A stretch of 64,000 bases of DNA from Anaspis maculata (GCA_949128115.1 OX421964.1:19244892-19308891), one strand, 5' to 3'; shown: positions 23,501 to 32,569, counted from the stretch's first letter. Notes: generated by a model not told the origin, from the sequence alone. A program made the numbers and translations.

Positions 23501-24267
23501 TTGCGATTGTGACCGCAGCCGACTCCTACAACTACCGTCTGCCCAAATCTACCAGCATTTTCTCAGCAGAACTGTACGGAATCCTTCGAGCTTCAAAAAT
23601 AGTACACGCGAGCCCTCATTCCAAGTTTTTAATCTGCACCGACTCCTTAAGTTCAATCCAAAGCATGCAAATCATATACTCCACAAATCCATTAGTGCAA
23701 CAAATACAACATACTCTTTCATCGGCAATAAAGCAAAACAAAGAAGTAATTCTGAGCTGGTGTCCGTCACATGTCGGAATCCGGGGAAATGAAAAGGCTG
23801 ACCAAGCTGCCAGTGAGGCGGTAAATTTACCGGAGCACACTAATTTCAAAATCACTGAGTTTGACTTGAAGAATCATTACAAAACAGCTATTCGTGAAAA
23901 ATGTATCGGATCCATGTCCAGCTATAGACCACTCACAATCCAGATCAGTCCAGCCATCCTGAGGATCGTAACTAAAACCGTCCCAAACCGAAGGGAAGAA
24001 ACAACACTAAATCGTGTACTAATCGGACACACGCTCATGACACATTCCTTCATTTTGTCAAAAGAAGAACCCCCAGGATGTCTATACTGCAATGAGGTTC
24101 GAGTCACTATTCCTCACCTTTTGTTCAACTGTCAGGGACTTTTGAGACAAAGACAACGGGCAGGGTTTTCAAATGAAGTTTCCCTTACTCGGATGGTCAC
24201 TCAAAATGGCAATTTTGGTGTGCTGATGGATTTTCTGAAGGACTCTGGCATTTTTGACCTGATCTAA
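20554..24267 (+). CDS. LINE ORF2: endonuclease, reverse transcriptase, RNase H
   Basis: An uninterrupted 1,237-residue polyprotein. The N-terminal apurinic-type endonuclease (about residues 1-220) shows QWNCNG, LQETNF, VGDFNAHNIMWGS and SDHFPI. The reverse transcriptase (about 440-720) shows PGPDSIP, YRPISLTCTMCKLLEK, QSGFRIGRSTVDN, FFDIEKAYDT (motif A Asp), GIAQGSIVSVTLF (motif B) and YADDLVIF (motif C Asp-Asp). RNase H (about 968-1095) has YTDASK, FSAELYGIL, CTDSLSS and SWCPSHVGIRGNEKAD, which hold its acidic residues. A Cys/His motif, CLYC...HLLFNC, lies near the C-terminus. It nicks the target and copies the element RNA into the cut. All catalytic residues I can check are present, so the protein is predicted to be functional. 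Confidence 0.95.
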   Translation: MASVIQWNCNGFYSRFTHIQRLISDHNPSVLCLQETNFKGNHNPSLKGYNTLTKNRITQQIASGGVSISIKKNLHHEEVVISTNLEAIAASVWCPSKINICNIYLPPNTNLDSNELANLITQIPPPFIIVGDFNAHNIMWGSHSNSLRGREIENLYLRNPSLFLLNNGQPTHFNSSSGSFSSIDLSFSDPRSGPALCWTVLPELYDSDHFPIAISYQKNNFSDPNKPFEKWKDKGVDWLAYQNMVDEKLSTFSLQDDINDNVQKFSKIITEAAEQCIGKKTVITNHNPVPWWNPKCSLAVRESKTAFNRFKKHPDVENLIAFKKHRAKARFVLKDAKKSSWQNYVSTLTSSTPLREAWSKINRIKGLNCNPSSITALKDESNNLVTSNDDIVNLLANQFYKHSSDNFYSNEFLKIKSEKEKIPLNMNNVENPELNVPLRKSELDEALKNCKNSVPGPDSIPFTFLKNLSDAAVQTLLDIFNFIWQRQCFPDCWRESTVIPILKPNKPKIEPSSYRPISLTCTMCKLLEKIINNRLKWFLEVNNLLSNRQSGFRIGRSTVDNMVLLQSEISEAFATNRNLGAVFFDIEKAYDTTWRHGILLKLLKWKINGNMVAFIKNFLSHRTFRVKKNNVLSKQFFQENGIAQGSIVSVTLFLVAINEVLSKIKLPVRGALYADDLVIFCKGTNGREIQTLLQVAINEIEEWAVQSGFRFSPLKSKVMIFSRKYKISPLPPIKIYNTEIEQVQELRFLGLIWDTKLTWKPYVEQLKAECARRLNLLKTISHHHWGSEEALLLTVYRALIRSKLDYGSIVYSSASKSTLRKLNCIANTAIRMATGAFRTSPIECLLQLANEPPLDIRRESQTLTYSARVAASKNNAAYHSVFSTKYHHIFQSKPRLTPPCHYKLKSILNSLSLIPTEVCSPQSNKGAPWTFSSPTYHTSLSSYPKHSTAPVILQNLHKEIIASNQGSSVLYTDASKGNNGVGVAIVTAADSYNYRLPKSTSIFSAELYGILRASKIVHASPHSKFLICTDSLSSIQSMQIIYSTNPLVQQIQHTLSSAIKQNKEVILSWCPSHVGIRGNEKADQAASEAVNLPEHTNFKITEFDLKNHYKTAIREKCIGSMSSYRPLTIQISPAILRIVTKTVPNRREETTLNRVLIGHTLMTHSFILSKEEPPGCLYCNEVRVTIPHLLFNCQGLLRQRQRAGFSNEVSLTRMVTQNGNFGVLMDFLKDSGIFDLI

Positions 24268-24642
24268 AAACAAGACCATCCTCTAATACCAGTCTAATAC
24301 TGCAGACTCCCCAAGCATCTTCAAGCCTCCCAACATTTCCACTCATACTTTTTTCTACCAAGTCTTAGCATTTTCTGGGAAATTAGAAATAAAAGTCCAG
24401 GACAACCGGAAAACATCTACCTACCGCCCAGTGTTGTTGGACGACTTTGGCGAATAGACCGGTAAAACCCTGATCAGGGAAGAAGCGCAAACAGCTAGCG
24501 CTCAAACCAGTTTTGTGCCGGGCCATCCGACAACACTCCAAAGTTTCCAAACCTGAAAACCAGGAAATCAAGCAAAGACACTGAAACTCAAACCCAACCG
24601 TGGGTGCTAATAACCATGCAGTTGATGCACCCTAACAAAATC

Positions 24643-24670
<28 letters not shown>
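24268..24670 (+). other. LINE 3' region and poly-A tail
   Basis: About 370 bp of C-rich non-coding sequence follows the ORF2 stop and ends in an almost pure run of about 30 A at 24641-24670. An AATAAA lies near 24387, far upstream of the tail. The long clean A run supports a recent insertion. Confidence 0.85.
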
Positions 24671-24673
<3 letters not shown>

Positions 24674-26224
24674 TCTTGAGTAAACCATCTGCTTGACTCC
24701 TAGCGTTGGGTTTAAATAAGGAATTTGATTCTGAAATTTCCTTCAGTGCCAATACCAAATTCAAGAAAGCAATGTTTTTCAAATTAGAACTGTCTTGACA
24801 ATCCTCCGACCACATACCTCTATGCCCAAATATTTTGATGGTAGCGTCACTTCTGCTCCTCCAACGTGTGGCGCCGATTGCATTCAGTTGCAGACGAACT
24901 CCAGTGCGCGTCCCAGATTTTTCGAAAACATTTAATCGTTTGTACGATTCTTTGAAAAATACGTGAGCTTCTTGTAGTAGATTGAAGAATGAAGCTGAAG
25001 CTGTTAAAGACTGGGTGGTATCAGTGATGACCAAATTAAGCACATGAGCGTAACACCAAGTGTGAATATGAGTGGCACAGTCTTCTTTTAGTTTTGTAGT
25101 AACCCCTTTATACTGTCCACTCATATTAGCGGCACCATCAAAAGCATCAGCTATGCAGTTTTTCAGTGAAATTTCGTTCTCATTCAAAACTTGTTTTAGT
25201 GTCTCGTAGAGGAATTCTCCAGTGGTAGAAGTTACATGTTTCAAAGCAAGTGCACGTTCAACCACTTTGTTACCAGTAACAAATCGAATAAATATTGCGC
25301 ATTGATCGTGTGAAGTTATGTCCATAGTAGTATCCATTGTCACTGAATAAAGCTCAGCTTGTCGAACTTCGTCAGCAATGGTTCTAAGAATCTCTCGCCC
25401 GACTTCCAAGATAACTTGCGTGGTTGTCCTATTACTTAACAGGGTGATCAGGCTGCCTCTACCAACGCCGTGTTTACTTGTTTCAGCACTTAAGGCAGGT
25501 TGCCGGCTTTTATGTCGTTTGCTTTGTTCGACCGCTTTTGTGACATGAGTATTCAAAACAACATCGAACTTGGATAGTAACAGAATAATCTCGAGAAAAT
25601 TTCCATGGTTCAATGATGTGTCCTCCAAATTATAAGCAGCTTCATTCCTGTGGCCCCGAAAGGGCAACATTTGCTTCCCGATCAATTTGACGACTTCAAC
25701 AATTCTGACCATTACTGCTCTTCTATCCATCACTTCCTGACGATGTTTGTCATGCAGTTCTCGATTTATATAATGTTTAATAGATTTGCCATGTTTTTCA
25801 CGCATGAAAGATTGGACAGCATCGCAGTGACTCTTCGAATTTTCGTGTTCTGCGACTCGTTGATAGGTGTGTTCCCATTCGTTAAAACCATGCACAAATT
25901 GAGACTTGAAGTTGCTACTGAACACAATACACACTGTGCAATATAAACTTTTGTTTGCTTCGTTGAAACTCAACCATTTGCGATTCGTTGTTTTTGACTT
26001 ATCGATGAAGTCCGTACGGTAGAACACTTTATTTGAATCAAATGGTAACGAAGTTCCGGTTTTCGGCTGTATTGGATGGTTACGGAAAAAATCCAAAACA
26101 TCTAAATTTTTTGGTTTATCAAATAACGATGGAGTTCTTTCTTCAGTCGCTATGTCACTGTCGGATTCGGATTTCGAAGCATTTAAATGTTCCGATCTTT
26201 CTGCTTCTGAATGATAGCTTTCAT
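24671..26224 (-). CDS. hAT transposase, central part (exon 2, before the LINE)
   Basis: This is about 518 codons of the hAT transposase. It begins after a splice acceptor at 26225-26226 (AG) and is open to the LINE insertion at 24671. Features in order are a TTF-type zinc finger (SLYCTVCIVFSS...HENSKSHCD, about 25950-25820), the DUF4371 region (LPFRGHRNEAAYN), VTMDTTMDITSHDQ with a candidate first catalytic Asp, DAFDGAANMSGQYKG with the second, HTWCYAHVLNLV, and ATRWRSR. Near 24685 the frame reads ADGLLKKF. The other side of the LINE continues KKFCSFEIV, so removal of the LINE joins the two parts seamlessly. The Phe run seen after KK on the minus strand is the LINE poly-A. Confidence 0.9.
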
Positions 26225-26279
26225 CTAATTAAAAAAACGAAACTCAAAAAGTGCGGAAATTAAATCTAGAAAAACTTAC

Positions 26280-26540
26280 GGGTGGTATTGGTGGTAATAA
26301 CCGCAGGTTCTTCCTCAGCGGGTTCCTCCTCAGCTTCGGTTTCAGTGATGGTTTGGGAGGTTGAAGGGCCTGCTTCTAATTCATCTGAGACGCCAGCTTT
26401 TTGCACTTCTTGTGGCGTTTTCGATTTCGGTTTCCACGAATCGAAATCCGTAAGCTTTGGCATTTCTGTAGCAGCTCGTTGCAAATCTTTTTTTTTTTAA
26501 TTTGGCGTTTTTCATAGCCAGAAGCTGCTCGTTTCTTCAT
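26280..26540 (-). CDS. hAT transposase exon 1, with a homopolymer frameshift
   Basis: ATG at 26540 starts MKKRAASGYEKRQIKKKK, a basic N-terminus usual for ZMYM1-like hAT proteins. An A run of 11 (plus-strand T run at 26488-26498) then shifts the frame. With 12 A the reading would continue into the clearly coding segment LQRAATEMPKLTDFDSW and an acidic stretch (TEAEEEPAEEEPAVI). The exon ends at a GTAAGT donor (26279-26274). The 55 bp intron 26225-26279 splices in phase 1 to exon 2. The missing base may be a real inactivating indel or a homopolymer sequencing error. Confidence 0.75.
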
Positions 26541-27146
26541 GTTGATGAATTTTTCTAATTAATTATGGCTATGGGTATGTTCCAATAATAGGTACCTATA
26601 GGTAGGTAAAAAGTGCAAAAGTGCGCACTTATGCGGAAACGAATATGTCGCTTTACTTTTTCACATGTGGCATGTACAGAAGTTGCAAGTCAAATCAGTA
26701 ATTTCCAGCTGATTTTTAGAGAAAGAGGTGAGGATGAGAAACATTAGATTTTACAAAAAAAGTTCCAAGAACGATCGTAAACCATAGGCACAACAAGAGC
26801 ATGTATGTGACAATATCCAGTTTCAAGTGGCATCAAATCACCACCAAATTAACGTGAGAGCGCGCGGGCCCGACCGTGCAGAAGTATCAACAAACCAAAT
26901 AAGTAAACACATCCTTGGTTAGGTACGGTAGCTACGATTTTCATACCTAATGATGAGATTTTAAAAATCAAATCAATATAAATTGTTAAATTGCCACTTA
27001 CCATAAAAAAAAAAGTTTTTAATGTAAGTATAACCTTCTTTGCGTTAGAAAAGATAATTTAACTGAAAAACTAAGTGGAGAGGGGCAGAGGGCCCTCTTG
27101 CTCACTGTATGGGGGGCCTACCGGGAAACTCCCGTTTCCCGGTGGG
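26541..27146. other. hAT 5' non-coding region
   Basis: Non-coding sequence between the transposase start and the right terminal repeat. It should hold the transposase promoter and subterminal transposase-binding repeats. GC-rich GGGCCC-containing sequence lies close to the end (near 27090 and 27110). Confidence 0.55.
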
Positions 27147-27789
27147 CCAGCACGCGCCTGGAAGTGATCCGATTCCATTGAAACTTGGATCACATTCATG
27201 TTTGGTTTCAGTAATTGGAATTTCAAGGTCAGATGTCTTCCTCGGTCACTTCCAAGCCGCCACATTGAACTTTTGTGTAAATGATTCGATTTTAGTGTGT
27301 TTCAAGTTTCATTCATATTGAATCATTCATGTGAAAAGTTCAATATAGCGGCTCGAAAGTGATCGAAAGTGACATTTGACCTTGAAATTCCAATGACTTG
27401 AACCAGACATGAGTGTGTTCCAAGTTTCAATGAAATCGGACCACTTTCTTTTTTCTTGGAAGTTCAACATGGCGGCACAAAATGAACAATATCTTTGGCA
27501 ATTCACCTTTGATTTTCAAAATTCAAAAACGTTACTGAAGCTGGAACACCAATCTTCATAACTGTGCTATTGGAATGCTTGAAATATTTTTTTTGCGAAA
27601 TTGCGCTCGTACTGAACTTTCAACCTTATGAAACACTTTTCGTATTTGATGTGAGCAAGGCATGAAAACGAAAGATTGGGCAATCGAACATTGAAAACCG
27701 ATATGAAATCGCTTGCGGAAATCAAAAGTTATGATGATTTTAGAAATCGTCTGAATTTGCTTGTCCCCTAGATTCTTTTGATGTGTGTA

Positions 27790-28437
27790 TTATTATTGAA
27801 TAAATCATAGTTTCTAATGCGACTGACCAGGTGACTTATTTTCATAAATCACCATGAAATTTAAATCAATCAAGTTGAAGTGATGAATCAAAGAGGAACT
27901 CAAAAAAAAACAAATGGACTAAAAATCGACTGTGTAATCATACTTCAAGACCTTTCTAGAAGATCCAAATGCGGCTTCAAATTCAAATTAGAAAACACGC
28001 CTATTTATTAGAGCTTGTACCTCTTCAAATTACCGAGTTGAAAATCTCTCAATCTAAGCTACTTATTCTTGAGACATCCACCTTGCAAACAAAGAAAAAA
28101 TTTAGGAAAAAATCTCGGAAAAAATATGTCTTTGCGATTATTCTGTGGAAAATTGTGCGAAGCCAAAGTTGAAGCAAAATTCCACTGGGCAATTTCAATT
28201 GATGATCACGATCACTGATCAGTGTATTCAATTGAGGCATTATGATGAACATGTAGTATCCTCAAGTATGATACTACCTTGGCATTGGTGGAAATGTTCA
28301 ATACACATAGCCAAAACAGAGGGCTGTATGAGTAAATCTTGCTAGGTTACCTCGTAGCCCGCTTACTTGATTTGATGTCATTTCAATCCGTTATCTTTTG
28401 GTGACATCACATTTCAAAAATGGAAAAATTCAACTTG
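27790..28437. other. no recognisable gene
   Basis: AT-rich intergenic sequence downstream of the exchanger gene's 3' end. The short frames have no motifs. Confidence 0.4.
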
Positions 28438-28603
28438 GTTTAGGATGGGCGATTTTGCGAGACCGGGCGATATCGTAAGGCGAGATTTCTCTGACCCATG
28501 CTCGCTCAAATTTTGCTCCACCGACCGCTCGCCACTCATTGGTCAGAAAAATCTCGCTTTGCGATATCGCCCGGTCTCGCCGCAAGATTCGCTTATCCTA
28601 AAC
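28438..28603. mobile_element. 166 bp hairpin MITE
   Basis: GTTTAGGA at 28438 returns inverted at 28596-28603. The arms of about 60 bp contain GCGAGACCGGGCGATATCG and its inverse, plus AGATTT...AAATCT. The stem is strikingly CG-rich compared with the flanks. I could not find a convincing target duplication. Confidence 0.7.
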
Positions 28604-29251
28604 GAAGCTTAACTTCAATGAAACTTCAATGAAGCCGCGCGATCGCGTGAAAATCCACTTTCATGCAAATTTCCATATTGATAGCCGCAGGCACTTTGAA
28701 ACTGCACCGATGCAAATATTTGAACGCTCCATTCAGTTTCAGCTTTTAGCTACGTACCTAGGTACCCATTCGCGTTCGCTCAGCTCTACTAAGTACATAA
28801 CTTTGACCGAGACTTTGACGTAATTACATAGTTTTAGTTATAGCCTCTGTAAATACCACGTAACTCAAACAATGTATAAGTAGTAGTATGTGCCCCATAC
28901 ATAAAATACATTCAAAAAACTATTAGCACAAACTACAAGCGCAAGTTTTGTTTATGACAGCCATATCTCACGCGCCACTTCAAATTGTTTTCTTCATTTC
29001 TGCCTCCTCGCGCTCACCAGACACAATAAACGTGATGGAAAACCAAGTGTTGGTGTTGGAAAACCCAAAAAGATTCTCGGTAAGGATATAATATAAAAAT
29101 ATACTTATATTGCACAAACATTACAAAAATATATCTAGCTAGAACACTATCGATGTAATAATACTTTCTATTGTATAGTTGTAACAAAAATGGCACTTCT
29201 GGTACTAAGACTAATGTTCTTTTGTAGCTTAAAGCTCGCGAGCGAGAGCTT
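28604..29251. other. 3' flank of the exchanger gene
   Basis: The minus-strand 3' untranslated region of the exchanger should lie here. I see no clear AATAAA on the minus strand in the first 300 bp after the stop, so the 3' end cannot be placed. Confidence 0.4.
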
Positions 29252-29607
29252 TCAAAACAACGGATGAGAACGCACACCTTGCGGCGCCGGAGTGCACTTG
29301 GCCTTTTCGAAGAACACCATTTCGGCCAGGATGGCCAGGACTATGCACACCAGGTAGATGGAAATCAGGATGACGCCCACGGTTCTGGAAAGTTTGAACT
29401 TGTTGAAGTAGAATGTCAGGTACAGGGCTATGGCGACGAAGATCAGGGCCGATATGGTGTATTCGATGGAGCCGGAGTTGATGAGTATGTAGGCCGAGTC
29501 GTTGGTGCCCATGGTGATGGTCTTGAGGAACCACGGCATGCCCAGCGAGACCAGGATGTTCATGGTGTTGGCGCCCAGCGAGTTCGATACGCCCATGGAG
29601 CCTTCGC
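29252..29607 (-). CDS. NCKX-type Na+/Ca2+ exchanger, last coding exon
   Basis: The acceptor AG is at 29608-29609, preceded by a pyrimidine tract. The coding sequence ends at the stop 29252-29254. It encodes the second half of the alpha-2 repeat (GEGSMGVSNSLGANTMNIL, with VSLGMPWFLKT after it), then hydrophobic segments for the last membrane helices (ISALIFVAIALYLTFYF and VGVILISIYLVCIVLAILAEMVFF) and a short tail. By alignment to human NCKX2, the family Asp of SN(I/V)FD (Asp575, linked to K+ dependence) is Asn here (ANTMN). SLC24 exchangers move Ca2+ with K+ out of the cell in exchange for Na+. Confidence 0.9.
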
Positions 29608-29860
29608 CTGGAAAAACATTCTTTAGATTACATCATCTTGAAAATTTTAATTACTTATTTAGCTCCAATAATTATTGCATGTTAAAGCAATTCAAGGGGT
29701 AATCTGATACCTGAAAGAAGAATGGTTGCCAAAGAAAATTGTCTGTGCGCGTCAGACCATTAGAACGTAGGCCACACCGGTCCTTTATCTGAAAGTTTCG
29801 GTGTGTTGTTGGCCAAACTTGAAAGCTAATAAGCACGTTCGATAAGCCATGCTTTCCCTG

Positions 29861-30250
29861 ATGGACAGGGAGCTGGTGCCTTAAAACTGACGTCATAAGG
29901 TACATGATTTTAACCCTGTAGGTCTAATGTACGTTGATAAGGTTGTTAAAAATTTCTTTGTCTCACATCTCAAACCGGGGGCTTTAGGCTGGTATAGGCT
30001 TGTCAATTTTCGAAAAATGTCAAAAATGTATGTCATAAGGTACATTAATGAAACCAGTCGGTTTTATTCATTATGACGTAAATTTTTGGCCATTTTTTCG
30101 AAAATTAACAGGCTCATACCAGCCTAAAGCCCCCGGTCTGACATGTAAGACAAAGCAATTTTTAACAACCTCATTAACGCACATTAGACCTACAGGGTTA
30201 AAATCATGTACTTTATGACGTAAGTTTTGAGGCACCAGCTCCCTGTCCAT
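29861..30250. repeat. 390 bp palindrome in the last exchanger intron
   Basis: ATGGACAGGGAGCTGGTGCC at 29861-29880 returns inverted at 30231-30250. The arms of about 180 bp share ACGTCATAAGGTACATGATT-like sequence, CCCTGTAGGTCTAATGT and CCGGGGGCTTTAGGCTGGTA. Arms are highly similar and the loop is short. It lies between exchanger exons 29252-29607 and 30795-30896, so it should be transcribed as an intronic hairpin. Confidence 0.85.
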
Positions 30251-30794
30251 GAGTCCTGCATGAAATTTGTACTTGGCGAAAAGACAACAATTGACAGGTA
30301 ATCCCCAGTTGTTATTTAGTTATTTACTCGATTTGATTGTCAATATTTGTTTTGGATTTGTGATGCAAGTCATTATAGAGATAACTATCTACTCTTCAAT
30401 TAAATGTAGAACATGTCTGGGATTGATGATCAACTACTCTACTAGGTATACGTACAGAGGGCGCTTACGCTCGATGGATAGCTTTTTTGAGAACTTTCCC
30501 AATTTCCAAATGAAAAAATTCTCTCAACGATTTTTCCGCTAATTTCTGATTATGGCGAGCACAGTTCTCTATTTCATGCCGTATACGAGGTGCCGAACAA
30601 AGAACTGAGAAGGAACAAGTGGTGAGGCGAAACGAAAAATGCAGAGTGATGGCAGAAGAGTATCAGGAAGTATTTGATTACATTTGAACATATTTGCTTT
30701 TTGAAATGGATCCATTATTCTGAAGATTCAGTTGTTTTGAGACGCCTTTCGTAAATTCTCCAAATTTGATTTGTCATAAAGTTGAAATAAATAC

Positions 30795-30896
30795 CTCTTC
30801 TCGACATGATGGTGATGGATATAGCTTCTGGCAGACAACCACCAGCGGCCAGGAATGTCAAACCCAGCACCGCATCTGGGATATGGAACATATTTC
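30795..30896 (-). CDS. NCKX-type exchanger, alpha-2 repeat exon
   Basis: A 102 bp exon with acceptor TTGCAG and donor GTATTT, phase 1 at both ends. It encodes GNMFHIPDAVLGLTFLAAGG and then CLPEAISITIMSRRG, the first half of the alpha-2 ion-binding repeat. The family consensus is GLT.LAAGTS.PD, whose Asp (Asp548 in human NCKX2) helps bind cations. Here it is Glu (CLPEA). The charge is kept but the side chain is longer. Confidence 0.9.
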
Positions 30897-31247
30897 CTGC
30901 AATAAAAACCAAAATTATTTTTACATGTATTTAATTATTTTCACTATATTGCCACCGAATATAAATTTCCGGTCGCAATAATAAAATTCCTCAAAACTGA
31001 TTCGAAGAAAAGTTTTGCAATTTCTAGTAGGTATCTGGTTAAAATTAAATAAATTGCGTCGTCATAACCAGGAAATAACATACGACATCCTTTTAGTTAT
31101 ATATCGAACTTGTGCACTCCATTCAATACACCAATTTGATAAGATAAAAACGCCATTGTTTCACACGAGTGTTACAAGAGTACAAATAGCACCCATACTT
31201 AGATAATACTGGTTAGATTATTGCAACAATTTGGAAAACCCACGTAC

Positions 31248-31451
31248 CTATGATCGCAATCATCCAAGATATAACGTAGGAATTCATGCCGATCCAGAAG
31301 ATGCACATGATGAAAGTCAGCGGGAAGAACTTCGGATGCTTCTGAGGATCGGGCACCGTACATAACAGGAGGAACTTGAGCGGCCACGCGTAGAAGAAAA
31401 ACAGCTTTTTCCACTTCGAACCTTTCGGTAAGCTGAACAGAGAGGAGTCTT
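31248..31451 (-). CDS. NCKX-type exchanger exon (post-loop membrane segments)
   Basis: A 204 bp exon, phase 1 at both ends, with acceptor TTTTTTGCAG and donor GTACGT. It encodes DSSLFSLPKGSKWKK, AWPLKFLLLCTVPDPQKH, then KFFPLTFIMCIFWIGMNSYV and ISWMIAIIG. This matches the SLC24 region after the cytosolic loop, where a WP...LP helix and a FYPLTF-type segment precede the alpha-2 repeat. Confidence 0.9.
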
Positions 31452-31507
31452 CTGCAAAAAATGTCTTCAAATAAATTCGCCGAGTTTCAAGCGAACGATA
31501 GACTCAC

Positions 31508-31955
31508 CGTCGTTCTTGGGGTCCGTTTCGTCCAGAACCTTGGCGTCGACGAACTTCGACCTGGGCTCCTCCATGTAGGAACCGTAGGCTGAGATCACGG
31601 CCACCGAAGGACGCCTTTGGTGCGCCTCGGTGGATTCTTTTTCGTTGCTAATGTCTTTGTTTTCGCTAGTTTCTTTGTTGTTGCTATTGTCTTTGTGATT
31701 GTCTTTGTTAGAGCTAACACTGGATTTCTTGTCCACCGCGTCGTTCACTTTGTTGCGCTTGATGATCCGTTTGACGAACTTACAAATGCGCACGTTTTGG
31801 AACATGACGGTGAAGTAGAGGAAGTAGACTATGAAGAGGATGAGGCCTTCGTACCAATAGATGGCGCCGTCCCACGTTATCACCACCAGGAGCACGATGG
31901 CGAATATGTAGATGATCACGTCTCTCGTCACCGGCCACCAGTGCAACTGGATTGG
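31508..31955 (-). CDS. NCKX-type exchanger exon (membrane segments and cytosolic loop)
   Basis: A 448 bp exon, acceptor CTTTCAG, donor GTGAGT. It begins PIQLHWWPVTRD directly after the alpha-1 exon, then VIIYIFAIVLLVVITW, AIYWYEGLILFIVYFLYF and the cytosolic loop. The loop is hydrophilic and rich in Asn, Lys, Ser, Asp and Glu (VSSNKDNHKDNSNNKETS), followed by RRPSVAVIS, a possible phosphorylation-type site. YWYEG is shared with the NCKX branch of the family. The loop is short compared with vertebrate NCKX1. Confidence 0.9.
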
Positions 31956-32197
31956 CTGAAAGTGGAATGTTGAGATTAGAATTATTTTTGATGTTATTTG
32001 GAGCTAAGAGAGAGACATGGTCAAGTTCAGTTACTGACCGCGGATTTCACAAAAAAGTCAGGTGCCTGTATTGACGCTAACATGCTATTGAACGGATTTT
32101 GTTCTAGCCGTTCCTAATTTTATTGTTCCGCTTTGGATTTTGTCAATTATTCGGAAAATGAATAATTTCTTCTTTATAAATATTTTGTGGGATTGCG

Positions 32198-32335
32198 GGA
32201 CTATACGGGGGTTGTTTCAGTGGAAACCAGTCACCTTGAATACATTTCTGTCAGCTGAAATCGAGGCTAAAATAAAATTCAGAAAATTCCCCGATACCCG
32301 TCGATTTTTGTTTCGAAGGGGATATCCAAAGCCGT
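32198..32335 (+). repeat. dispersed repeat, copy in plus orientation
   Basis: This sequence (TTTCAGTGGAAACCAGTCACC ... AGAAAATTCCCCGATACCCGTC ... TTGTTTCGAAGGGGATAT in part) matches the reverse complement of 40548-40665 with moderate divergence. Both copies lie in the same exchanger intron. The unit ends near a CAGGGTGTTGCAATGGAAAC-type phrase. No coding potential. Confidence 0.55.
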
Positions 32336-32339
32336 GACC

Positions 32340-32545
32340 GGACAATTCGTCACGTGAACAATTTGTCGCAGACAATTCGTCGCGCGGACAATCCATCGCG
32401 CGGACAATTCGTCGCGCGGACAATTCGTCGCGCGGACAATGCGTCGCGCGGACAATTCGTCACACGAACAATTCGTCGCACGGACAATTCGTCGCATGGA
32501 CAATTCGTCGCGGACCGTTCGTCGCACGGACAATTCGTCGCAAAT
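32340..32545. repeat. 16 bp minisatellite, left array
   Basis: About 13 units of GGACAATTCGTCGCGC with point variants (CACACGAACAATTCGTCG, CGCATGGACAATTCG). Frames through it spell repeated Arg-Arg-Ala-Asp-type peptides and are not genes. The inverted partner array is at 37155-37326. Confidence 0.9.
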
Positions 32546-32569
32546 TTTTTTTTGCCCTTTTCTTTGGTT

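Larger units (their letters stand above)
18772..24670 (+). mobile_element. full-length non-LTR retrotransposon (LINE) with RNase H
   Basis: A complete two-ORF LINE of 5.9 kb. It starts right after ACTTCTTGAG (18762-18771) and ends in a run of about 30 A (24641-24670), followed by the same ACTTCTTGAG (24671-24680). That is a 10 bp target-site duplication, or 11 bp if the preceding A is counted. The 5' region (18772-19175) is about 400 bp, the two ORFs are separated by 31 bp, and the 3' region is about 370 bp. Both ORFs are uninterrupted, so this is a recent and possibly still competent insertion. The ORF2 domain order (endonuclease, reverse transcriptase, RNase H, zinc motif) points to the I/LOA/Jockey side of the LINE tree. 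Confidence 0.95.
17405..27160 (-). mobile_element. hAT transposon, autonomous type, carrying a LINE
   Basis: The 14-base terminal inverted repeat CAGGCGCGTGCTGG (17405-17418) matches its inverted partner at 27147-27160 perfectly. Both ends are flanked by the same 8 bp, GAAGTGAT (17397-17404 and 27161-27168), the target duplication expected of hAT elements. GAGGGCCC-type subterminal motifs occur inside both ends. The element spans 9,756 bp here and is about 3.85 kb without the inserted LINE (18772-24670 plus one 10 bp duplication). Its single transposase gene is on the minus strand in two exons. Confidence 0.95.
17038..27787. repeat. palindromic foldback/MITE, split by a hAT transposon
   Basis: The left end, CACACATCAAAAGAATCTAG at 17038, returns inverted at 27768-27787, and both ends are flanked by TA (17036-17037 and 27788-27789). 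The left arm is 17038-17404 continued at 27169-27297. The right arm is about 27320-27787, and the two meet near 27305. Taking out the hAT insertion and one duplication (17405-27168) leaves a ~986 bp element that is almost entirely palindromic. A TA duplication suggests Tc1/mariner-type mobilisation. No coding capacity. Confidence 0.85.

Noticed and set aside
24588..24670. C-terminal extension after the Phe run in the hAT frame
   Set aside because: It reads through the LINE poly-A and 3' region on the opposite strand.
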